Assembly: GCF_047663525.1 (NCBI RefSeq)
Contig: NC_092613.1
Coordinates: 4,427,501 to 4,491,500, forward strand
Source of the DNA: Anas platyrhynchos
Taxonomy: Eukaryota; Chordata; Aves; Anseriformes; Anatidae
Direction: 5' to 3'
DNA: 64,000 bases
Shown: positions 45,487 through 64,000 of the stretch, in pieces
Layout: each line of letters starts with the position of its first letter
How positions within the stretch are numbered: position 1 is the first letter of the stretch
The notes under the pieces: model-generated
Databases searched by the model: none
Told to the model about the DNA's origin: nothing
What the model saw: the letters and a program-made list of their open reading frames with translations, nothing else
Program-made: the position numbers and the translations under genes

Positions 45487-48281
45487 TCAGGAGCGTCCGG
45501 GGCGCTCCTGCAGCACCCCCAGCGCCATCCGCATCTGCTCCTCGGTGCCCTGCAGCATCTTCACCTCGATGGTGTGGAAGAGGTGGAGGCCGGTGGCGAG
45601 GAGGAGGACGCCGAGGGCGAGGAAGGCCAGCAGGGCGAAGGACAATTTGGGGAAGGGCTGCCCCCCCGCCAGCCCCACCAGGGCGCCCAGCGCGGCCGCA
45701 GCCTGCAGCAGCAGCAGCAGCAGGGCCAGCAGGGCCATCCTGCCCGAGGAGTAGCGCTGGCGCCGCGCCGCCTGCAGCCCCACGCGCACCTCGGTCCGCG
45801 CCTCGCTCAGCACCTCCACCAGCGCCGGCACTGCGGGGACAAGGCGGGGGGGCTCAGTGAAGCGGCACCCCCCCTCCCTACCCTTTTTTTCCCCCATCCC
45901 TGCGCCCCTCCGCCAGCTCCTTCCCCGAAAGGGGATGCGCTGGGAAGTGGAGGCATCCCCAAAATTTCCTCTCCGTCTTGAACCAACCTCTCGTCTGGTC
46001 GGTTGTTCACCAGGATCCCCCAAAAAGGGGGGTGCTGGGGGTGTGCCCCCCCTCCTTACCGGCCGTGCTGGGGGTGACACCCGCTGCCTGCCCCGTCCTC
46101 TGGACGTGCAGCGTTGCCATCACGGCCTCGTGGTCTGAGTAGGGGATATCCGTGCCCGGGGCTGTCCCCGTGGTGGTCTGCAGCTCCTCGCACCTCACCG
46201 TGAAGCCGGAGCCAGCCTGGGCACGGACACAGCGGGGTCAGGAGGTGCCCCCCTCTGTAACCCCCCCCCATCCCAGCCCTGGGGGGGTCCCCATCACCTT
46301 GTAGAGGATGTAGTCGATGCGGATGCCCAGCGGGAAGGGCTGCAGCTCTGAATTGACGGTGAAGCAGTTGTTGGGGATCAGGGTGCAGCCGTCCTCGCAG
46401 CCCTACGAGCAAGCACCGTGTCCCAGCAGGGTCCCAGACCCCCCTCCCGGACATGGGGGTGTCCCTCGAGCCCCCCCGCTCAGCCCGTGCCGCTCACCTC
46501 GAAGTGCTTGGTCTCGGTGAAGGCGTCCCGCAGCCCCGTCCAGCAGCGCAGCAGCCGGATGCCCACGTCTTGGGGGTGCATGTTCAGGTCCCCCCCCAGC
46601 AGCACCACGTCGGCCGCCTTCGCTGTGTGCCTGCAGGGACGGCACCGGCTCAGCCTCCCCCCCCACACCCCGGGGAGGGGGGGGGGAAACTGGGACCCCC
46701 CTCCCCGGTACCCCCCCAGCTACAGTCCGTGGCCGCTCACCGGATGAACTGCAGCAGCTCCCAGGCTTGCACCACGCGGTGCGGCAGGTAGGCGTCCTTC
46801 TCCCGGCAGTACTCGGCGTGCAGCTGCCAAAAACGGGGGGGCAACGGGGCCGTGACCTCCCTCTGCAGCTCCAGGGCGCCCTACAACCCACCCAGCCCCT
46901 TTGGGGGTCTCTCAAATCCCGTGGCTGCCGGCTGACCCCACCAAAAGGACCCCCACCCCATTGCACAGCCCGGCTTTTGGGACGCAGCCCCCCCACCCTA
47001 AGGCAATATCTCATTAAATTGCCGCAGGGAGGGGACAGCAAAGGCCACGCGGCCACTCGTGTCCCCCACACCGAGGTGCTCACGTGGGTGACGTAGACGT
47101 TGAAGACGATCCCGGAGATGTTAATGACGGCGAGCCCCACGGACTTGCCGCAGAACCAGTCCCCGTGCTGGAGCTGGAAAAAGGGAAGAGGAGAGATGGG
47201 GTCCGGCACGGCTCCGTGGGGTCCCAGGGGTGCCGTGTGTCCCCCCACCCCACTCACCATGTAGGGGTAACCGTTGAGCGAGTACTGGTAGAGCAGCGTG
47301 TCCAGGATGGGGAACTTGGAGAAGATGCAGAGCCCGCTGCCGATGACACCGCTGCGGGACGGGGGGTGCAGTGAGCGTGTGCCCCCTCCCCATAGCTCCC
47401 TCCCTCTACCCTGGGGTCTGCCGTGCGTCCCCATGCGCCGTGCTCCCCGGTGCCACAGGGCCAGGACACCAACAGCACCCGCACCGTGGGCTCTCCATGG
47501 GGTTAAACCCCCCCGGCACAGCCCTGGGGACACCCGGGGGGAAAAAGGGGAGCAGCCTGGCCCCTCTCACCTGCGGAAATAATGGGAATATGGGCAGCAG
47601 CCTCCCAGCTTCGCCTTCAGGTCGCTGTAGTCCTGCTCGCTCCATACCTGCGGGACAGCGGCACGGGCGGAGGACGGGAGCCCCTGGGCTCACGGGGCTG
47701 AGACCGGGCGCGCTCAGCTCACGGGTGGCCTCACCTCCTGCAGGAGCACCAGGTCGAAGCCCTCCTGGCACAGCCTGTCCCCGATGAGCCGGATGCGCTC
47801 CTGGCGCCGCTTGCTCAGGTAGCGGATGGCCCTGGTGGAAAGGGGCAAGCGGTGACAGTTTGGGGGGATTGGGGGAGGGTTTGGGGCACTTGGGGACACA
47901 GAATGAAGGGGGGAGAGGGTGGGGACATGGGGACAAGAGGGGCGTGCAGGGAGCCTGTTTGGGGACAGATCTTCCTGCCTGCAAGGCGAAGAAGCCCACC
48001 CGAGATGGAGTGCAAATGGGGGGCCCTTTCCTGGTGGGAGAAGGGGGAGTGTAAGTGGGGAGTGGGGACAAGGGGCACTGCCCAGCTGAGCACCTCACAG
48101 CCTTTTGGGGCTGAGAGCGGTGCAAACCCGAAATAAAGGGGGCAGGAAGGCAGCCCCATGGCCAGGCCCCCATCCCTTGGGGTGGCTGTCCCCGTCTCTG
48201 TCCCCGCAGCCCCGGCGGACTCTGGACTCACCAGCAGTTGAGGTCGAAGACGCGGAGCCGCAGCGTGGGGTCCCCCTCCAT
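45487..48281 (-). CDS. SMPD2: Neutral sphingomyelinase 1 (sphingomyelin phosphodiesterase 2)
   Basis: Mg-dependent DNase I-fold phosphodiesterase of the ER/nuclear membrane that acts on sphingomyelin and lyso-PAF-type lipids. Ten exons on the - strand join in frame: 48232-48281, 47735-47831, 47571-47647, 47258-47351, 47084-47173, 46741-46823, 46498-46630, 46298-46402, 46060-46216 and 45487-45830. They give 409 residues, against 423 in human. Visible active-site elements are N15 in FDLNCW, E49 in LLQEVWSEQD, GDLNMHP, and the catalytic SDHEA with D271/H272; E49 and H272 fall at the human numbering. Two hydrophobic C-terminal segments (MALLALLLLLLQAAAALGAL and LSFALLAFLALGVLLLATGL) anchor it in the membrane. 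It is tail-to-tail with MICAL1. The ATG was chosen because EGDPTLRLRVFDLNCW matches the family N-terminus. Confidence 0.96.
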
Positions 48282-49049
48282 CGCTCAGCGGGGCTCGGCC
48301 GGGTGGCACCGGGCAGAGGGGGGGGTCCTGCAGGGAGCAGCCTTGGGGTGACGGCGCCCCAAGAGCTGGGGAAACCGTGCTGCGGTGGCGGAGGGGCCGA
48401 GGCAAAGGCCGGGAGGGAGGAGCAGACGGGGTGCCCAGCCTCACCCACACCCTCCCCTCCACTGGGCCTATCCTGAACCCCAGATTCATCCCCGGTGACC
48501 TCTCCATCCCGAGGACGGGGACAGCGTGGGCACAGGGCCAGGGAAGGGGTGCAGGCACCCAAACCCTCTGGTCCTGAGCTCACCATGCACTCTTTAACCC
48601 TGCCTCAAAGCACAGCTGCGAGGCAAGGCCCCCCCCAACCCCCCACCCTCCCCAGCTCCTATCTCCAGCACCCGGACCCTGAACCGGACCCAACCTCGCT
48701 CCTCCACCGATCGCCTCCTGGGGAGGTTTCAAAAGTGCAAAAAAAAAAACAACCCGGGGACATGGCTGGATGTGAGCGCTCCAACCGCCTGTCCCGGGGG
48801 GGCTGCCACGGGACCCCATGGCCACGACCTGTCCCGAGTGCCCCCCCCTCAAAAAAAAATAAAGAGACCCCTTGGCCACGGCTCTGCTTTGCCTTTCCCT
48901 GGCCAAAAGCTCCCCACGAAGCCCCCGGCAAGGTGAGAGCAGCAGCTCCGTGCTCCTGCCCCGATGCCCGCAGTGGGGCTGAGCCCCCCCAGGACCATCC
49001 CCAGCCCCCCGAGGACCATCCCCAGCCCCCCAAGGACCATAGCCCGGGG
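48282..49049. other. SMPD2 5' flank
   Basis: GC-rich sequence upstream of the SMPD2 ATG with no recognised coding exon. It includes a short A-run near 48.74 kb and an AATAAA on the + strand near 48.86 kb with no gene to serve. A noncoding SMPD2 exon could lie here or in the CpG-rich block beyond. Confidence 0.45.
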
Positions 49050-49560
49050 TAGGGGGGGTTCTGCTTCGCGGGGGGAGCGCAGAAGGGCTGGGGCGCGGAG
49101 ATGGAGAGGAGCTGGGAAGGGGGCACGGAGCAGGGCGCGGAGCAACGGGGGGGGCGCAGAGCCGGGTGCGGGGCGAGGAACCGGGAGCGGAGCTGGGAGC
49201 GGAACCGGGGCTGGGTGCGGAACCGGGGGCTGGGAGAGGAACCGGGAACGGGGCGCGGAGCAACAGGGGGAGCGCAGAGCCGGGCGCAGGGCGCACAGTT
49301 GGAAACAGGGCGAGAAGCAACAGGGGGAGCGCGGAGCCTTGGAGAGGGCCCTTGGAGAGGGGTGCGGAGCTGGGTGCGGAGCCGGGTGCGGAACCGGGAG
49401 GTGGGAGCGGAACCGGGAGCAGGGCGCAGAGCTGGAAACGGGGCGAGGAGCAACAGGGGGAGCGCGGAGCCGGGTGCGGGGCGCGGAGCCGGGAGCGGGG
49501 CGCGCAGCAACAGGCGGGGTGCGGGGTGCGGGGTGCGGGGTGCGGAGCGGAGCCGGGGGG
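49050..49560. repeat. Degenerate GC-rich minisatellite in a CpG-rich block
   Basis: Words such as GAGCAACAGGGGGAGCGC and GGAGCCGGGTGCGGAACCGG recur at irregular 20-55 bp spacing. About five copies of the AGCAACRGGSGG core are visible. The array gives long open frames on both strands made of Gly/Arg/Ala/Pro repeats, which I do not read as proteins. Confidence 0.8.
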
Positions 49561-49622
49561 TGCGGAGCGGGACCGGGGGGAGCAGCTCGGGACCGGACCT
49601 GGCCGGGGCCGGCAGCCGCAGG

Positions 49623-49642
49623 ACTACGAGTCCCGACGGGCA
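49623..49642 (+). promoter_or_regulatory. ZNF143/Staf-type binding motif
   Basis: ACTACGAGTCCCGACGGGCA matches the ACTACAATTCCCAGCATGC-type consensus at most positions. It lies in a CpG-rich stretch flanked by GGAAGGGG words, suggesting an active promoter. Which transcript it serves (a 5' exon of SMPD2 on the - strand, or a + strand noncoding RNA) cannot be told from the sequence. Confidence 0.55.
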
Positions 49643-50165
49643 GCGCCGCGGGAAGGGGAGGGAGGGAAGGAAGCGGCCGGGGCGGTGCGCGGGGCTGCGG
49701 GGAGGGGCAGGGAATGGGGAGGGTGAGGAGGGGGGGGAGCTCCGGGACCTGGGGGGGGGCAGCCCCGAGACCCCCGCTCCGCAGCCGGCTCGGGGCTGGG
49801 GGTAGCGGGGACCCGCAGCCGGGGTCTGGGGGTCCCCCCCCCCGGGAGGCACCGGGCAGAAATAAATCCCTGGGGGGGTGGTGGGGGGGTGATGCGGTTT
49901 GGTGTGGGAAAAGAGAAGTGGTGGAGTGTTAAAGTGCGTCCTCAGGGCCCCCTCCTTTTGGGGCTGGGGGTAGGGTGAAGCCAAGGGGCTGCGGGAAAGG
50001 GTTTAGGAAGGATTTTGTACTGGGAACGGGGACTCGGCACTCCAGCACCTGATGGGCAAGGCTGCGACCACCCAAAATTTGTTTCTGTGACCCCAGCGAG
50101 GGATTTGGGCTCCCCTTGACCCCGATCCGGGGGGGTGAGGCAGGGGAGTGGTGGCTGTATGGGAA

Positions 50166-50292
50166 GGCAAACCCAGCAGGCACCCAAACAACCGAGCAAA
50201 CCCATGGCAAACCCAGCAGGCACCACCCAAAAAAACCCCAAACAACCCCTTGGCAAACCCAGCAGGCACCCATCCTACCGAGCAACCCCATG
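50166..50292. repeat. Tandem repeat of about 45 bp, three copies
   Basis: The core GGCAAACCCAGCAGGCACC recurs three times, followed by A/C-rich spacers (ACCGAGCAAACCCAT and variants). It lies just beyond the predicted TEAD3 3' end. Confidence 0.8.
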
Positions 50293-50492
50293 GCCAGCGC
50301 TGCAAACCACTGCCAAAATCTGTAGGATGTGCCCCAGAGCCCGGAGCTGGGGCTGTCACCCACCCCTCATGACCCCTGCTGCCAGAGCAAACCACAAGAA
50401 ATGAGAAAAAAAAATCACCCCCCCAAAAAACCCCCCCAAACCCAAAAACCAGGAACTTCAGAACCGCTTGAGCCAACCCATGAACAAATAAT

Positions 50493-53022
50493 TTTAATGG
50501 TTTTTTCAGCAGACTGCAGTTTTCTTGGAGCTCCACAGTCTCCTCTCTCTGAAGTTGGACAGATACAGTAAACACAACAAATATATGATACAACCCATCA
50601 CAGCTGGATTAAAAAAAAAAAAATACACAAAAAATATAATACATAAAAAAATGGATTTTTTTTTTTTTTAACATTGTGGACTGACACAGCTCTAAAAATG
50701 GTGATCGTAACCCTGGTAAGCTTTACAAAGTCTTTTAAAAAAATAAAACAGTACTTCATGTGAAATTCATAAATACACTGGAGGAGAACGGAGGGGGTCG
50801 GGGAAGGGGCGAGAAAAGTGGCTCTGGGGTCGTGGCTGAATCCCACCCGGGGCCGGGGGCCTGCGTGGGCGTCCGCGTGTGCGTGGGCTGGGGGGGGGCT
50901 GGAGGGAAGGAGGGAGGCACAAACCGGTCCAGTTAACCAAGAGCTTCGTCCCCTGGAATGGGGGGGGGGGGGGCAGAGGCAGGGCAGGCGTGTGTGTGGT
51001 GGTGGGGAGGTTTGGAGCTTTAATTCCCAGAGTTTTAGATCGGTGAGAAAGGAAAGGAAAAAAAGAAAAAAAAAAAAAAAAAAGAAAAAAAAGACAAAAC
51101 CAGGAAACAACAAACAAACATGCTACATATGAGAACGCAGCTGGGCGGCGCAGCCCTGGGATGGGTAGGGGGGGGCTGTGGCTTTCCCCATTTTTCCTTT
51201 TTCTTTTTTTTTTTTTTTTCCTTCGAGCAGGACATGGGCATGGGGGTGGCTTCTCCCGGCGGCGAGGTCGAAGTCCCCACGCCTCGGGGGGGACACGTGG
51301 AGGGGCTGCAAGGCCAATTCCTGAGCTCTCTGCGCTGTTCCTGCCCCTCCGCGCCCAGCACCATCGCACCCCGACACCCCCCTGGCTCCCCAGCCCCTGC
51401 TCCCGAATCCCAAATCCCTCCTGCCATCCCGCAGCACCTGGCTCTGCACCTCCCGCTGCCTTCGCTCCCCCTCCGGCACCAAGGCCAGGGCCAAATTGTC
51501 ACCTCCTTCGGGTCCCTGTCCCCTGCCACCCTGCTCCGCGCCACCTCTGCCGCTCCGCATCCTTCCCGGGGACCAGGCACGCTGCGTTGGGTTATTTTGG
51601 GGCTGCAGCCCCAAAAATGCACAGAAATACCCAGTCCCGTGTCCCTCGTGTCCTCTGTCCCCGCTCTGTCCCCTCTGCCCCGACCTCTGCCTGCTCACAG
51701 CTCTGCACCGCGCGCTCCTCCCTGCCCAAGCCAACACCCGGCCGCTCTCCGCGGGCTGCCAGGAAAAGCCGACACCAGAATTGTCAACACAGAAAACAGG
51801 CAAAAAAGGCAAAAAAAAAAAAAAAAAGGAAATTTACATATGCAAAGTAAATCAGGCAAATCCACTGCACCGTTCTCGTTACACCTCAGCAAGCTACACC
51901 GGGGGTGCTCGGCACTGGCAAAGCCCCCAAGCGTAATCCCTGAAAGCGCAAGCACAGCCCGGGGCTCCCACTGCCACGCACGAACCCGGCCGCACTCTGC
52001 AGGGACCCCACGTGAGTTTGGTGACCCCAAACCTTCCCCGTGCCTGCCTGAGCCACGTAATTTTGCCATATGGCTCCGACCCAGTGAGCTCGGCTCCGCC
52101 ACCTCCTCTGGCCACCGGCACCGGGGACGGGCAGGGAGCAGGTCCCTGGTACCGTGGAGTGGCACAGGAGGGACAGATCCTGATTCCAAGCACGGTGTCT
52201 TTTTAAAAAAATATTAAAAAGCACTTTAATTAAAAAAAAAAAAAAAGAAAAAAAAAAGAGCCATAAAAAATTGCTTTGCATCGTCGATGCCCTCCCACTC
52301 CAACACCACCAAATGGGGTTGGATGAGGAGCACCCTCCTTGGGGTGAGGGACCCGAGATGCAGCTTCTCCCGTCCCTCCTTTTTAAGGCACCCAAGGGTG
52401 CCAGTTCCTGGGATGCAGCAGCAGCAGCACCCGCCCTCCGCAGCCCCTCTCCTGCCCTGCTCCTACCTGCTCCCACCTCGGCACTTCTGCCCTGGCCTTG
52501 CAGGGACGTCCCCACGTCCCCGCCGCCACCCCCAGCGCCGGGGGCTCTGCCACGCCGCAGCCACGCCGCTGCCCTGGGGACGATGCCGAGGGGCTGGTGC
52601 CACTGCGTCCTGGCCGAGCCACCGTGCTCCTCCTGCCCACTGGGGACCGGGGGGGTCGTCCTCCGCTCCGACGTCCCACCGGGGGCGGCACGGCACGGTG
52701 CTGGCCTTCGTCGGTGCCACCGAGGGCTGCTCTGTCCCCTTCCATCACCGGACATGGGTTCCTTTCTCCCTACGGTTCCTTTCTCATTCTTCTTTTTTGT
52801 TTTTTTATTTATTAAAAAAAAAAAAAAAAAAGGAACTGTTCCTAAGTAGAAAACATCTGCGATCGCAAGTCAGTCTTTTTTGGCTATTGTTTTTCTTCCT
52901 CCTCCTCCTCCTCCTCCTTCTCTCTTCAAATGACTTCTCACGAGGCCGGGGGGCACGGGCGGCGTTTCTGCACGGCCCCCCCTCCCCGCGCCCCTCGTGC
53001 CCCTGCCCGTCCCAGAGGGCCC
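50493..53022 (-). other. TEAD3: TEAD3 3' UTR, candidate poly(A) signals at 52804-52813 and 50493-50498
   Basis: No coding exon is found downstream of the TEAD3 stop. On the - strand, overlapping AATAAATAAA lies at 52804-52813 (about 210 nt after the stop), and ATTAAA lies at 50493-50498 at the far end of an A/T-rich, UTR-like stretch. This suggests a short and a long 3' UTR form (about 0.24 and 2.5 kb). It also contains several A/T homopolymers, including a long A-rich tract at about 51060-51090. Confidence 0.5.
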
Positions 53023-63372
<10,350 letters not shown>

Positions 63373-63424
63373 GGTGCTGGCTGCTCTGGGCTCCGACCCC
63401 GAGCCCCCACGGACACGCGACAAC

Positions 63425-64000
63425 CTGCGGGGACAGAGGGACACCCGTTAGACCCTGCTACCCCTGCTCCCGGGTGCTGGAGGTGCGGGTGACAGCGTGG
63501 CCCCACGTACGGCCCCATTGCCTGCTCGGTGCCTGCTTGTGCCCGGGGAGCCGGGAGCGCACCCCGGTGCCGAGCACGCGATGCCAAGCAGCGTGCCCCG
63601 AGCGCACGGCTGCACCACGAGCACCCCAAAATCCAGCAGGGCCAAGCCACTGAGCGAGCACCCCGAATAAAATTTGGGGAGGGGGGTGCCCGGACAGCGC
63701 GCTGTCTGCACAAGGCGCTCGGGCCACCTCGGGATGGGACAGCGGCAGCCCTACGGACCCCAACCCCGTGCCAGCACCCCGAGGCTCTCCAGCCCCTAAA
63801 AACCCCGCTCTGTCGCACCCGCTGAGTGCAGGGCAGCGATCCCACGGGCTTCCCCAGCCTGTTTTGAGCCACGTTAATAGGAACCAGGCAGCCAGACCCC
63901 TCCGGCAGCCCGACCCCTGCCACCGGGGCACCTCTCTGGAGCGTCCCCCACCCCGAGGATGCTGCGGGGGCTGCCGGGGGAGCCCTCACCCCCCCTCCGG
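63425..64000 (-). other. TEAD3: TEAD3 intron or 5' region
   Basis: An acceptor (ctgtccccgcag) ends at 63425, so the first coding exon is preceded by an intron and at least one noncoding exon beyond or near the window edge. No coding exon is seen here. Confidence 0.6.

Noticed and set aside
48964-49932. 322-codon + strand frame and 441-codon - strand frame
   Set aside because: Both are translations of a degenerate GC-rich minisatellite (Gly/Ala/Arg or Pro/Ala/Leu repeats), not proteins.
51035-52217. Long frames on both strands in the TEAD3 3' UTR
   Set aside because: They run through A/T homopolymers and encode Lys or Phe runs. The region behaves as UTR.

Overview
The window is gene-dense, GC-rich vertebrate DNA with short introns, long G/C runs and poly-A/T tracts. 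This is typical of a bird microchromosome. Six multi-exon genes can be read through at the protein level. PPARD, FANCE and TEAD3 in one window suggest the bird counterpart of human 6p21.31, most likely chicken chromosome 26 or a close relative. That placement is inference from gene content, since no search was run.

Layout, left to right. (1) 1-8.5 kb: the nuclear receptor PPARD (+), with its upstream region and a roughly 1.95 kb 3' UTR. (2) 8.8-11.7 kb: a compact makorin-type RING/CCCH E3 ligase gene (+) with a TATA-like promoter about 315 bp after the PPARD poly(A) signal. (3) 11.8-17 kb: FANCE (+), with two perfect octamers and an E2F-like palindrome upstream. (4) 16.65-16.92 kb: a promoter-like block of four YY1-type motifs about 35 bp apart, feeding a 46-codon ORF of unknown identity. 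(5) 17-24.8 kb: a gene-poor, relatively AT-rich stretch holding one decayed exon that resembles the last exon of RPL10A. (6) 25.5-30.4 kb: a JAW1/LRMP/IRAG-family tail-anchored ER protein gene (+). (7) 30.4-36 kb: an intergenic stretch with repeats and one unassigned exon-like ORF. (8) 36.4-45.1 kb: MICAL1 (+). (9) 45.1-48.3 kb: SMPD2 (-), tail-to-tail with MICAL1, with interleaved poly(A) signals. (10) 48.3-50.3 kb: a CpG-rich stretch with a degenerate GC-rich minisatellite and a ZNF143/Staf-type motif. (11) 50.5-63.4 kb: TEAD3 (-), with an ATA start codon, two tandem alternative 63-nt exons and a 12-nt microexon.

The genes do not form one pathway. PPARD and TEAD3 are transcription factors. 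FANCE works in DNA crosslink repair. The makorin-like protein is a predicted ubiquitin ligase. MICAL1 is an actin-oxidising monooxygenase. SMPD2 is a neutral sphingomyelinase and the JAW1-like protein is an ER tail-anchored protein. The arrangement is the notable part. Human 6p21.31 keeps FANCE-RPL10A-TEAD3 together and 6q21 carries MICAL1-SMPD2. Here the MICAL1-SMPD2 pair and a JAW1-like gene sit between FANCE and TEAD3, and RPL10A appears only as a relic. No retroviral or LTR element, LINE, CRISPR array, rRNA or tRNA gene was recognised.
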